This document shows positions 34,813 through 46,487 of a DNA stretch of 64,000 nucleotides, piece by piece (positions within the stretch are counted from its first letter, which is position 1; each line of letters starts with the position of its first letter). Source of the DNA: Dichetophora obliterata. Taxonomy: Eukaryota; Arthropoda; Insecta; Diptera; Sciomyzidae. Location of the stretch: contig OY986438.1 in NCBI GenBank assembly GCA_963920525.1, forward strand, positions 48,888,288 to 48,952,287, given 5' to 3'. Below the pieces are notes generated by a model that saw nothing but the letters and a program-made list of their open reading frames with translations, searched no databases and was not told the origin of the DNA. Both the position numbers and the translations under genes were made by a program.

Positions 34813-37084
34813 TTGTTCAAATTTTTATCAAGTAAATTTCTAAAAATCTGATGACTTATAAAACTATATTTAAAAAGGTCATGAAAATTTGAGTGTAAAG
34901 CCTACGTGGGGAAAGAAAAAGTATTGCTTAGTTAATTTTGCCAATGATCATATTTTAATCTGAGACATTAAAACTTCGACACTGCATTAAGATCAAAGCT
35001 GATTTATTTTTAAGGTTTAAACTCTTACGTATTGTTTATCCTCCTTAGCCACTTTTTATTTATATCGGACTTTGTATTTTCGTTGTTAGCTATGAGGACC
35101 GCATTATCATAAACGATAATTCCAAAATGTTTTTGCCTTTTCTTCATTCTGGGAAACTGTTATTAAAGAGCAATAGGAAGAAGATCTGATACATGCTTTC
35201 ATAAAATATAAAATAGGTTGCTGAAAACAGTCCATACTTCAAATGTTTAAAGTTGCAAAAATTATTGTTTTAAAACAAACCAATTTACAGAGAGTGTCAA
35301 AAAATTCTTTAGCATTACTTAAACGCTATTTTAGGCTTATAGTGCCAGAAAAACTCAGCTAAATGATCTCTAAAAACAAAAATTCTTATTATTGCGAGCG
35401 TGCTCACCGAATAAAAGACAAACGAGAAGATAATTAAAACTATTTATATAAAATAAACGCCATTTATATTTATAAATAAAAGAAATATACAATATTTATA
35501 AATACATAAATATTTACATCTATAAAATAAATGTAACTTTATTCATACACAAAAACAAACAAACAAACAAACCATCAAACATTATTTATAATCTACATAC
35601 ACACAAAGTTACGTAATATTCGAGCATAGGTCAGTCATAATTATCAACTTACTTCATTATCTTGAAATAATTTGTAAATGCGAAAAAGAATCAAGTATTA
35701 AAAATGAATAAAATATTTTTTCATCAATCATTCGAAATTCAAATTGATAGATATTACTAAAGTTTTTCACGAGATGGTAGTCGAATCTTGCACACAACTG
35801 TTTTGGTTTTTGTAGCAACTGATTTTAAATATTGCCTGCAGATGTTTTAGCTTTTCGTATACGATCAAAGTTATTGTTTGCAACTGTAGTAATAAAAAAT
35901 TTATTTTTTAATATATTAATAATGTTTATACTTTTTGTGTTGCCATCTCACTTTAATGCTAGCGTATATATTAAAATCTTAGAATAATCAATGATATGAA
36001 AAGGCATTTACTTTCAAAAAACCAAAATAATACTCATTAAACTCATTGTCAGCACCTCGAATCACAACAAATTTAGTTAAACAATAAATATTACACATTA
36101 GTTACAGTTAAAAAGGAAAACTTAATTAAAAAAAAAAATACAAATAACACTACTAAACTAGAACATTCTCAGAAGTCATAAAAAATACAATTAAGTTTTA
36201 TTGTATGTCGATCACAGGCTACTGATATGGAGCGTTACAACATCAACAACATTGAAATACCTTACTATATCTAGACTGTAATACTTGTAATTCGCTTATT
36301 TGCCCTAGTTTTATCATTATAATAGTTTAGTTCTTGGGTTCTCCAAAAATTTGTTATTTAATTAGGTTAAAAAATGGTATTGATATTGTTTGCAAACTTG
36401 TATAAAAGAAACTCTAAATGATGATGATATTATTGAAATAAATAATGAAATAAATAAATAAATAATTTAAAATATATACCCAGCAGTATTTTAATCTTTA
36501 AAAAAATTTTATTTTAACAAGGTTTGCTGTTTTTGGTAGAACATTTACTAAAAAATTTACTGCAAAAAATGCAACGAACAACATTTACTGCGCACCTCGT
36601 CATTGGTGCTCGTCAAATGTGACACTTGATGAATACACTCGAAAGAAAATGTCAAAAAGAGACGAATATAGCAAAATGAAAACGAGCAAACAGTCAAAAT
36701 TCTGTCAAGCACATCAAGAAACGTAGCAGCTTTTTGTGTAAATCGGTAAAAAGGGGGAAAGAACACCCCTACAGAATATCTAATTTTTTTCACAAACAGT
36801 ACAAAAAATATATTTACTTTATTTTGAACATGTGCTTTATTTAACAATATTTATTTCATTTCAGTAAAACAAGTTTTCATAAGAAAATGTAGGCATTTTA
36901 AAATCTTAACACCCTATGAATAAATTGTGACTACGTTGCAACCAATGAGCACCTTGCACGTCACAGCAAAGATGGCAGACATGCGCAATATTTTATCTGT
37001 AGTTCTTTGTATCATGGTCCTACTGAAATATTATTGCATTTTGTTAAATCTTGCAGTTTAAAACTTAAACTTATTAAATACTAA
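34813..37084. other. Intergenic, nothing recognised
   Basis: AT-rich, with (CAAA)n near 35558-35580 and long A/T tracts. The 96-codon minus-strand frame 36557-36847 has no recognised domain. Confidence 0.5.
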
Positions 37085-37092
37085 CTCATTAT

Positions 37093-38441
37093 TAGTGTCC
37101 GACCGAAACCGAAACCGAATATTCGGCCATTTTATAATATTCGGCCGAAACCGAAACTGGTTTGCAATATGAAAATTTAAGTTTTTACAAATGATTGTTT
37201 TTATTAAAGGAAAGCAAAAGTACTACTAGTACAAAACAAGTATTATTTGAATATTGAAGTTTATAATAATTAATTGAAGTTACTATAATAATAATGAGAT
37301 AATTTTTTATGTTATTTTTTAGTAAACACTCAAAATAGTATACACCTACAATGTACATTTTTTTAGAACTACAAACCAAAGTATTTCTGTTTTTCTTAAA
37401 GGCTTAGTATTATAAAAATAGAAATATGTATTTCGTTTTCTTTTCCTTTATTCCACACACACAGAATTCATTCGGTAGTTTAATTATCAATTTAGCTTAA
37501 GTACCCATAAAACTTTAATGGTAATTGCAATAGAGATGATAATATCAAAAATGACAGTATCGAACTCATAAAATAAACCAAAATGTTTTACGTTAACACG
37601 AGAAAAAAAAATCAAATTATAGACGAATTCATGATTTTTGTTTTGTACAATGCGTTGTAAATATTTTTATTAAACCAAACATATAAATTTGAATTAAATG
37701 ACTGATGCAAAAAATTTTGGTATAATTCAAGAATAGCGAAAGCACTCTTTTTTTTTGTTGGATTATACGGATTTCAACCTCCTAAATCCAAATCCAAATT
37801 TCAGGCCGTTGGCAATTGGCTTAGAAGTTATAGGCCTCCAAAGTTGCAAAATGGGCTACAAATCTTTCTGTTTTTTTTAGTGTTCCGCGTTATGGGTATC
37901 AAAAGAAAGTTAATGCGAGTACCTTTCAACGATGTATCAAACATGAAAGTCAATTCATAACTTTTTAAGATATACCTATTATTATATTTACAATTTGTCT
38001 GGAAAACTACTGGTTTCCCTTTTACGAAAGCACGACACTAAAAATGTTTATATCTTTAAAAGTTATGCATGGATTTTCATATTTGAATTGGTACCTTGTT
38101 GAATAGGTACTTAAATTGCCTTTCTTATGATGTCTATAGAGTGTAGTTTTGTTGAAAAATTTAGAAAAATAGCAAGATTTGTAGGCTATTTTTTCCAACT
38201 TTGGAGGCCTATAACTTCTAAATCAATTGCGCGTGGCCTGCAATTTTTCAGATTTGGAGGATGGAGGCCAAAATCAATATAATCTGCAAAAAAAAAAAAA
38301 AAATTCAAAATTATAGTTGTCACTATTCTTGAAATGTTCCGAAATTTTTACCAAAAGTTTCGGCTGGTTTCGGTTATTCGGCCAAAAAAGGCCGAAACTG
38401 GCCGTAACCGAATCCGAAACCGAATATTCGGTCGAACACTA
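37093..38441. mobile_element. hAT-like non-autonomous element, 8-bp duplication
   Basis: Left end TAGTGTCCGACCGAAACCGA and right end (reverse strand) TAGTGTTCGACCGAATATTC are flanked by the exact 8-bp repeat CTCATTAT at 37085-37092 and 38442-38449. Subterminal CCGAAACCGAA and ATTCGGCC motifs are repeated on both sides. The 1349-bp interior lacks a transposase. A separate foldback is nested inside. Confidence 0.85.
37727..38332. mobile_element. Foldback element nested in the hAT-like element
   Basis: TTCAAGAATAGCG at 37727 and CACTATTCTTGAA ending about 38333 are inverted. Farther in, TTAGAAGTTATAGGCCTCCA at about 37820 is the reverse complement of sequence near 38200-38225. The phrase TATAAGCCTCCAAAAATG at 57597 shows a related sequence elsewhere in the window. 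Confidence 0.6.
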
Positions 38442-38459
38442 CTCATTATTAAAACTCTT

Positions 38460-38551
38460 CTGTACTTGAATTTAAACCAAAAGAAATATTACAGCATCCA
38501 TTTTAGCTTTTTGGTTTAAATTTTGGCTTTTTGGTTTCAATTTAAGTACAG
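38460..38551. repeat. 92-bp palindromic repeat
   Basis: CTGTACTTGAATTTAAACCA at 38460-38479 is the reverse complement, with one mismatch, of TGGTTTCAATTTAAGTACAG at 38532-38551. It starts 10 bp after the hAT target duplication. Confidence 0.85.
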
Positions 38552-38783
38552 TTCTGTATTACTTTTTGTTTTTTATAGAATTTATACTGAATTCTAGTAC
38601 ATTTGGATACTTAATTTATAGTAGGCCAATAGCCGGGTGGTCATAGTAGTGAGTTTACAAAATGAATGCCGTGCGTTCTCTCGCTTTGGTTGTTATTTTT
38701 TATTTTTTTTATTTTTTATTTTCATGTTCTAATCAGAGGCTATACTAAATTTTAAGCCAAGCTGTGTTAATACCAAATTTTAT

Positions 38784-39363
38784 AGCGCATTCTTTTCTGA
38801 AAAAAAATTCTGACCTCACAGAATGCAGAATTTTTTAGATTCTGACCTGAATTTGCAGAATGGACTTCTTTTGAGCTGAGAAAAGAACGGAAAAAATGCA
38901 ACATTTGTTTTCATTTGATATTGGCTGCACTGTTGTTTTGAATTCCGATGTATTTGCGATTGAGATTATGTATAGTGCCGATTGCATGGAATTTTTAACA
39001 AATACTCATCGAGCTGTTAAGTTTTATTAAAAGTAACCACTTTAATCAAAATTGTTTTGGACTATATTTAAAAAATTTTTCAAAATTGGAACATTTTGCC
39101 TCTCACAATTGTCACAGCATGTAATATTACTGTCAAAATTATTTTTTTTTTTATTTTTATGTTGGTATTAGTAGAGAGCAGAATGCAGAACTGCCGATTT
39201 TTACAGGTCAGAAAATTCTGCATTTGTTATACTTTTGCGGTCAGAATTTTCGAGGAAAGAACACGATTATTTTCAGGTCAACATTTTTTTTTTAGAAAAG
39301 AACGGAAAAAATGCAGAACTATTGAAGAACTCAGAAAAAATTTTTTCCAGAAAAGAATGCGCT
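38784..39363. mobile_element. MITE, ends AGCGCATTCTTTTCT
   Basis: AGCGCATTCTTTTCTGAAAA (left) and its partner TCCAGAAAAGAATGCGCT (right) form terminal inverted repeats. AAAAAATTCTGACCT and AATTCTGCA-type motifs repeat in both orientations inside. The 116-codon frame at 39096-39446 is built from these motifs and is not a gene. Confidence 0.7.
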
Positions 39364-39550
39364 ATTCGTATTTTACAAATACTAGATTTGAAACCAAAGC
39401 TGGTGTGGACTTAGATATATGTAGTACAGAAAAGTTTAAATTTTAGTACAAGGTTTCTAACCTTGTAAGTAAGAAAAAAAAATACTGTACGACACCTCGA
39501 TCTTGATTTTGTGAAACAGCTAATTGTGACAAGCACTTTATTAAGTCTAT

Positions 39551-40300
39551 AGATAGAGCTGAGCGATTTTTTGATACCGGTGATTTAGTCACCGTGATTG
39601 AAAAATCACTGGTAACTGCGGTGATGAAATACTTTCAAAAACCGTGATCAGTGATTGAGATTTTTTTTAACTTTTGTCTTATGGCGCTTGCACACAGTAA
39701 AAAATATAATTTTATTCTATTTTGTATACATATAAATCCAAACCAAAAATGTTTTAAAAGTTATACCATCAAATCTTATAAATTTTTCCAGACCATTTTT
39801 ATCGGCAGACCAATCGAAACCACTATATTTTTAAATTTCCCGATTTCGGTGAATTTTTTTCTTTCGAACCAGAATATATTTTGACTAACACATGATATAC
39901 ATATGAAATTTTTTAATAATATTTGTTTTATTATTTTTATAATATTGAGTGGTATAAAATTTATAAATTATTTGGAATAAAAAGAGTTTATGCCACTCAA
40001 ATGTTATAAAAAAGATAAATTTACCCTCCAAATATTTTACTGTGCAACGATTCTTGATATATCCAGTGATTTCTTGTTTGCGAGAACTGTTTGTCTCTGT
40101 CTCTCAAGTAAGCATACCATGAGCAACTTGGTATGAGTTTCAATATTGTTTCGGTCATCTCTCACAACTAAATACTTGGATATGTATTTGTTTAGTTATA
40201 AAATAACGTGATCACGGTCACTACATAAAAGAACGGCGATTTCAAAATCACGTTCACTAAGAACGCCGTTCCTGAAAAATCACCGGATCGCCTATCTCCA
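39551..40300. repeat. Possible hAT-like MITE
   Basis: TAGAGCTGAGCGATTTTT near 39555 and AAAATCACCGGATCGCCTAT near 40276 are imperfect inverted ends. Both are followed by clusters of GTGATT/AATCAC motifs. Target duplication was not found, so the element is tentative. Confidence 0.4.
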
Positions 40301-41393
40301 ACATGAGACCATTTAATTTATTTTATTTACAAGCAAAAATAAGTTTGCTTACAAAGAATATAATTACGTATAAAATCAATAATTTCATCAACACGTTTAA
40401 AAGGTAATACTATTCCATTTTGTACCAGCGCACAGTGCACTTTTTTGGCTGGAAATTTTATCGAAAATAAGTAAAATCGAAAAAATTTTTGACCGGAGTT
40501 CTAAAATTTTTGCTATTTTATTACTTAAAAATGTCCGAACTTTATTAATCTCATTTTTGTTTTTGACTTTCTGCTATACGTGGGAAGATATATGCTTCAA
40601 ACTTTGGAAGTTTTTTCAACATTTTTAAGAAGTGAAAATTTTAATTTGTTTTTTCAACTTTAAACACTTTGTGAATTGACCATTTGAGATTTTTTAATGC
40701 AATTTTTTTTATAAAATTTATGTGTTTAAAATGTATTGTTTGTATGTATTTACTGTATTATATCTTTTTTGAGTATTTTACAATAAATTATAACCTAAAA
40801 CTTTTTTTGACACTATTTCTCAACTTTCGGTAAACTTTTAAATTAAGGAATCCAAAGGAATCCAGAATGACATACATCACAGTGTGCGCTGATGTATTGG
40901 CTTTTATGGCAAATAGGTTTTTCTTCCCTGAAGTTCGCGATGTAGAACAAAGTACTAAATTTTATAAAAAAATTCATTGAATTTTTAGACAATTCAGCAC
41001 ATATGAAGACTTTACCAAAAATCTGTTCAAATTTACCGCTTTGCGGTATCTGCGGCATCTATCCTATAATGTATTGCAAAAACTTTTTAAACTAAATATA
41101 TTATTTAAAGATTAATATATAAAACAATTAAGACAACATATATATATTAAGGTTATTTCACAGATATTTTTAGGCATTTAAATGTTCTTATATTCTTTTA
41201 GAAAGTGAATGTGTGGGTGATTATTTTATTCTTTTTTAGAAATTAAGAACAATAGAGTCTAACAATATAAGGGTAGAGAAATTAAAAACGGTTAGTGGCA
41301 AGTAAAAAGTGAGTAACTTTATCAAAGTAAAAGTGAAAATAAATTTAATTTGAACTCAAATGAGTAATTATATTGTTAATATAAACGATCTTT
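40301..41393. other. Intergenic, nothing firm
   Basis: A 71-codon minus-strand frame at 40843-41058 contains several Cys and His residues but no recognised spacing. No gene is supported. Confidence 0.4.
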
Positions 41394-41861
41394 GTGGTTT
41401 ATTTTTTGGAAACTCTCAAAAGTAACAAAGATCGAGTGGACCGTTTAAATATAGTGTTCGAAAAAGTTTGCAACAAGTTCAATGTTGATGTTGACAGTGC
41501 GTTTATTGATCGTGCAAAAGTTGATAACTTTTACAAGTCATTTTTAAGAATTTGGAAAAATTGTGGACGGTCAAGAAAAAATTTTGTATGCCAATATGAA
41601 AATAGTTTGTGGTATAAATCAAATGTAAATTTCAAGGCGAACCCAAAACACAATTTAACGGATATCGAAAATCCAGCATCCAGTTCAAAACGGGGTCGTC
41701 TTTTAAGATCTTATGCAGAGTTTTCAAATGTTTCCAAACGCAAAAAAATGCAACAAATTACCCAAGACATCGACTTAGATCAAGCATTGGATATAGTAAG
41801 ACATCATTTACGAAGCCAGCGAGAATATCGTAAGGTTAATAGGTATAGTAACACCTACTAA
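41394..41861 (+). CDS. Unrecognised 155-aa protein, likely TE-derived
   Basis: This 155-codon frame is the longest plain open frame between 16 and 50 kb. It opens on a GTG at 41391-41396 and has no nearby ATG-led context. Composition is protein-like: charged and helical, with aromatic residues at regular spacing (FYKSFLRIWKNCGRSRKNFV, about residues 46-65), then SSKRGRLLRSYAEFS and VSKRKKMQQITQ, and an acidic-basic tail. A W-K-x-C-x-R-x-x-x-x-F motif followed by GR...S-E-x-S-x-x-x-K-R-x-K is reminiscent of N-terminal parts of uncharacterised insect proteins that recur in many copies. A second decayed piece with features of the same kind lies at 44658-45165 on the same strand. The link is inference. 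No known enzymatic domain is visible. Confidence 0.45.
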   Translation: MVYFLETLKSNKDRVDRLNIVFEKVCNKFNVDVDSAFIDRAKVDNFYKSFLRIWKNCGRSRKNFVCQYENSLWYKSNVNFKANPKHNLTDIENPASSSKRGRLLRSYAEFSNVSKRKKMQQITQDIDLDQALDIVRHHLRSQREYRKVNRYSNTY

Positions 41862-41911
41862 AATAATATAAAACTCGCGTTTTAATCTTTTTCCTTATCC
41901 AAATTAACCAA

Positions 41912-42200
41912 ATTGCATTTTCGCTCCTACAGACAAGTTCCGTGGAAACGAAAACACACTTTGAATTCTAAAGAATTGTTTACAACCAATTTTGCCAATT
42001 AATAAATAAACCTAAACTTACCAAATTGCATTTCCGCTCACATAGAAACGAAAATGCATAATTCCAAAGAAATGTTTGCGATTAACTTTTTAATAAATAA
42101 TTCCAATGAACTCTTCGCAACCAATTTTGCTAATCAATGCATTTCCGTTCGAACAGACAACGTTATATAGAAACGAAAATGCATTGACCCAAACCCAAAA
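41912..42200. repeat. Three repeated hairpin units
   Basis: TTGCATTTTCGCTCC (41912), TTGCATTTCCGCTCAC (42028) and ATGCATTTCCGTTCG (42136) each face a downstream inverted partner GGAAACGAAAACAC, GAAACGAAAATGCAT or GAAACGAAAATGCAT within about 55 bp. Spacing between units is 108-116 bp. Linker phrases AATTCCAAAGAA and CAACCAATTTTGC are also shared. Confidence 0.75.
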
Positions 42201-42488
42201 TAAACAAACAATTCCAAAGAATTGTTTATTGCTAATATAAAAAGCTTACAGACGGAAAATGCAAGATCAGCACTTTCGTTAGTATAAATACCACCTAAGA
42301 AATTGTTGTACTTTAGTCTTAAGATAGATTCACAATAAAGAACTAACGGTTTAAAAATTTGTTTTTTTTTATTTCGCGTTAAATTCAAACTCGTTTCTGT
42401 TAATCTGATTGACGCAATATTTAGTGATGACTACACAAAAATATCAATCGTGAAAGAAACTGCATCAGATATAAAGAATCAAGAATAT

Positions 42489-43785
42489 AAAGGGTGTTTT
42501 TTATAGAGTAATACAAGTTTAATTCATAATAAAACATAGTCATATATTTTTAATAACAATGTAACGAGCTTTTTGGATAAAAATTTTTATGACATTAATG
42601 TTTAAATATGATATCGGCCATGTGGCTACTACGGCTTGCGCGTACAAAGCGCAATCTGCAACACCAATTTTCACAAACTTTTCGCAGCATTTGCGGCCGT
42701 ATCTCACCGATAACTCTTCGAATGTTGATTTCTAAGTGTTCAATTGTTTGTGGTTTATTGACGTAGATAAGTGATTTTACATAACCCCAAAGAAAATAGT
42801 CCAATGGGGTTAAATCACACGATCTTGGGATTTAGGCCATTTCGTGAAATTATTTTTTCGTCAAAAGTGTTTTTGAGTAAATCAATTGTAGCGCCCGCTA
42901 TGTGGCATGTGGCTCCATCTTGTTGGAACCACATATCAGCAAGATTAATGCCAGCTAATTGAGGTAGGAAAAAACTTCGAATCATGGTCCTATACCGTTC
43001 ACCATTGACAGTAACATTTTGACCATCATCGTTTCTGAAGACATATGGGTCAATGACTCCGCCAGCCCATAAAACGCACCAAACAGTAATTGTCTGTGGA
43101 TGTAATGGTGTTTCGACAAACGCTTGTGGATTCTCCTCACTTCAAATACTACAATTCTGTTTATATACGTACCCATTCAACCAAAAATGGGCTTCATCGG
43201 AAAATAAAATTTTCCATGGAAATTCAAAATCAATATCAATTTGTGCTTCAGCCCATTCGCCGAATTGGCGGCGCATACGATGGTCGTTTGGCTTTAATTC
43301 CTGCACAAGTTGAATCTTGAAAGGTTTTAAGCCAAGGTCTTTTCGTAAAATCTTCCATAAAGTGGAAGGACACAACCCCAGTTGCTGAGAACGGCGACGA
43401 ATTGATTGATTAGGATCATCTTCAATGCATTCCTGTACAGCGGCTACAGATTCTTCAGTGCGCACTGTTCGGCATCTCACGGGATGCACATTATCAGTAA
43501 CAGTAAATGTGTTCCGAAAACGATCTATTGTTCTTCGAATTAGCAGCTCTGAAGGACGATTATGTACGCCATAAAATGGACGAAGTTCACGATAAGTTTG
43601 ACGAACAGAACCATTATTTTGATTAAAAATTTCCACAATTTGCACACGTTGCTTTAGTGTTCGTCAATCTATTATAAAATGTCAAAGCAAATTAAATAAA
43701 AAGCAACTATCAGTTGTTAAATGGGTGGTCAAATAAAGCAGTGATGCTAACTCAAAGTTATATCACTCTATAAAAAACACCCTTT
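42489..43785 (-). mobile_element. Tc1/mariner-superfamily element, near complete
   Basis: Inverted ends AAAGGGTGTTTTTTATAGAG (left and, reverse-complemented, right) enclose 1297 bp. The minus-strand transposase is described separately. The immediate flanks do not show a clean TA duplication, so the exact boundary may be off by a few bases. Confidence 0.82.
42595..43645 (-). pseudogene. Tc1/mariner-superfamily transposase
   Basis: The first frame (43645 to 43142, 167 residues) holds the helix-turn-helix pair (SELLIRRTIDRFRNTFTV; QSIRRRSQQLGLCPSTLWKI) and FPWKILFSDEAHFWLNGYV, with the first catalytic aspartate. A frameshift follows. The next frames show PQAFVETPLHPQTITVWCVL, then MWFQQDGATCH (second aspartate, about 42900). 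DYFLWGYVKSLIYVNKPQTI (third acidic block, 42800) and the C-terminal KVCENWCCRLRF follow. At least two frameshifts and a damaged PLDYF block make it inactive. It is the best-preserved member of the family also seen at 19038-19290, 21255-22010 and 27500-27640. Confidence 0.85.
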
Positions 43786-44260
43786 CTGATTCTACACCTG
43801 CTTGAATAAACTTATATGAAGTATATTCTCTCATTGAAATATTTTTTTTGCATCATGCGACGATTAAAGCAGTACGTATTTTTAGATCAAGCCTAAAACT
43901 CTTCCAGGGATTGTGTGCCTGTTGCAGTTGCTTCTTATTTGTTTCGCTTTTCATTTGGGTTCGACGAGTTTGCCGAAGTACACCATAAGAATTGACGATT
44001 TTTTTGCTTCACTAGAAGCTAGTGTTTAAGTGAAAGGTGGCTATTTGCACAACTAAATGTTCAATTTTTTTATGATCTTAGCCGAAATAGATCAATTATT
44101 TTTAAATTTAATTAATTAAGCATTGATTAAACTTATTTGATATGGCTCTACCATAGATTTTGATTATTAATTGTGTCTATTCTTTGAAATTTCAAATGAT
44201 TTTGATTTTGAGCTTTTAAGATCAATTATATTTAGATTGTGTTATTCTTCATATAGAAAA
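43786..44260. other. Spacer, nothing recognised
   Basis: No gene or repeat boundary supported. Confidence 0.45.
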
Positions 44261-44590
44261 TTAGCTGAAACCCGGCGCGTCGCTGCCCAGACATCTTGTC
44301 CAGCTCCCATAACATGTTATCAATTCCTTCAAATTCAAACTTCATTCCTGGCTGTGCGACCTATAACTCCAAAGCTATTCGATATCGAAAATTTGGGTTG
44401 TATGGGAGGTACCACGTCTCCATGTCCCATCCCTATACAAATTAATCAGTGAAACGGCATGCGTAAATTGAGGTCAAATACTGAATTCCAAGGCTATGAG
44501 ACCTATAACTCAAAAGCTATTCGATATCGCAAACTTGGGTTGTATGGGAGGTGCCACGCCCCTTATCTTATCGACGTGATTAGGAGTACA
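44261..44590 (-). mobile_element. Helitron/DINE-like 3' fragment, inverted
   Basis: TTAGCTGAAACCCGGCGCG at 44261 is the reverse complement of the 3' end seen at 2521-2538, with CTAA instead of CTAG. Two units of the 141-bp repeat follow (TATTCGATATCGAAAATTTG and TATTCGATATCGCAAACTTG, 142 bp apart). Orientation is opposite to the copy at the start of the window. The 5' part is missing. Confidence 0.75.
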
Positions 44591-44657
44591 GACAAACCTT
44601 TGATATTAACAATGCAAATGTAATAAACCAACCACTAGTTCCTCAATCCAGAATCTA

Positions 44658-45165
44658 CCACAACATATTAAGCTTGGCATTGTGAAAAATTTTATTAAAA
44701 CTATTAAAAGACCGGGTGCAGCTTCAAAACGTCTGCATGAGATTTTTTCAAAATTAAGCTCAGCAAAAATAAAAGAAGGTATGAAAATTTGATAGTTTAT
44801 CTCTCTCACTCTATGCTAAGAAATATTTTTATATTTGTAGGGTATTTACTGGACCTGACATTCGACGGTTAGTAAGAGACGAGCAATTTTAAATTCTCTT
44901 AGAGCAACAAGAATTAATAGCCTGGAACTGTGTAAAATACGTTATTCATAATGTCTTCGAAAAAATAGAAGTGAGAATTGGTGTCCATATGTTGATAACA
45001 TGATGGAAGCTTTTAAAAAAATAAATGTGCATATGTCCCTAAAAATAAATTTTTTGCATGACCATTTAGAGTACTTGCGAAAGCAAATGCCTACAGAGTC
45101 TGACGAGTACGGCTAGCGGTTTCACCAAATAACTGCTCCGTTGGAGTCATGGTATGCTGGAAAAA
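44658..45165 (+). pseudogene. Remnant of an uncharacterised insect TE-type protein
   Basis: The frame from 44658 reads HIKLGIVKNFIKTIKRPGAA and SKRLHEIFSKLSSAKIKEG. After a 62-bp GT..AG interval (44780-44841) it continues FTGPDIRRLVRDEQF and later NVHMSLKINFLHDHLEYL and ESDEYGxRFHQ. The order of blocks (IKLG-x-x-K-x-F, GP-x-I-R-x-L-x-x-D-x-x-F, FLH-x-H-L, E-x-G-x-R-F-H-Q) is one I recognise from an uncharacterised protein group found in many copies in insect genomes. Stops and frame slips show it is dead. The function of the group is unknown to me. Confidence 0.6.
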
Positions 45166-45354
45166 ATCAAATTGTTTAATCGCAGATATATGCTGGAACT
45201 TAGTAGAAGAAGTCTTCGATGATTAAATTATTTTATCAAAACAAAATATCAACTATTAAAAAACATTTATAAATAACTTTTGTTTGTATTTTATTTTTTT
45301 ATTTATTACTTATTAGTTTTTGTGTAAGTTTATTATTTGAAAGTACGTTTCCTG

Positions 45355-46417
45355 CACTCAGAAAACAACACTTATCTTTTTGTGATAAAAAATTTCTCTG
45401 TTTTCGATAATAGAAATTTTCTTTATTTCAAATAAAATTTACTTCAATTATAATAAATTTTCACATATTCGAAGAAATATTTCCTTCCTTGTGGGAAATG
45501 AAAATATTTCATGTCTCTAATAATGATAAGTATTTTTCTCTCACTGAAAAATCTCATTTATAGAGAAAAATTTATAGAAAATGAAAAATGTTCTCTAGTG
45601 TTGATAAATATTTTCTTCAGTAACAACAAATCCTTTCTCGAAAATTAAAAAGACTTCTTCTCAAAAATCGATATATTTTTCTTATATTGAATAAGATACG
45701 AAAAAAATAGAAAGTGTGAGAGAGCAATTGAGTTATTGAAAAGCAAGTGCTGCATATTCTGCATATTATGACGATTGTTCTTTCAAAAGGTTTTTTTTTT
45801 TACTTAACATAACTACACAAATTGATGTTGTTTATTACTACTGTTTCTTTGGATGCATTTACAAAATCGTTTTTCAGAATAAATTTCTGGAATATTTATA
45901 AAGAAACCTGAAAAACAATGCCACAACAATAATTCTACCTCTTAACACATTTTTAACAAATATTTTTAAAACCGAATCACAATTTAATTTTTTAATCGTA
46001 GTTGCGGATATACTTCCGTGTTCTAAAGAAAAATGTACGCAATAAAGAAATATGTTGTATCAATGTTAAGAAAATATATCTTACTTTCAAAGAAAGTGTT
46101 ATTTTTTGTGAGAAACTATAAATTTAACTTAAAGAAAACATTTATTAAAATTAAATAAATATTTCTCTGTTTTCGGGAAAAATTTATACAATAAAGAAAA
46201 CGGTTGAACGTATTATAAAGAAATATTTTTCTATTAAAGGGAAGGTGTCTTTTGTTAATGAGAAAATAATTCTCTTTTTCATGGAAGCTTTTTGCCATTT
46301 TTAGGGAATTTTTGGGATCACATTTAGAGAACAGCATTCTTTGGAGCAAAGTCAATACCATTTTTCACTTAATATGATGCCTTTTTTCTCATATTCCGAT
46401 AAACTTTTTTCTGAGTG
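45355..46417. mobile_element. MITE, ends CACTCAGAAAA
   Basis: CACTCAGAAAAC at the left and TTTTTTCTGAGTG at the right are inverted. The 1063-bp interior repeats short motifs such as AATTTCTCTGTTTTCG and AAATATTTCTC in both orientations. No coding sequence. CACxxxGAGAAAAA-type ends also occur singly near 19627 and 32749. Confidence 0.6.
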
Positions 46418-46487
46418 TGGTTGAGAAAAATACTATTTTATAAATTGGGAAATACGTTTTATGGAAGAGCGAAGTGTTTTCAGGTGG

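Noticed and set aside
36557..36847. 96-codon minus-strand frame rich in Phe, Ser and Cys
   Set aside because: No recognised fold or family; hydrophobicity comes from T-rich codons.
39096..39446. 116-codon plus-strand frame
   Set aside because: It spans the right half and the end of a MITE and is built from its repeated motifs.
40843..41058. 71-codon frame with several Cys and His
   Set aside because: Cys/His spacing does not match any zinc-binding motif I know.
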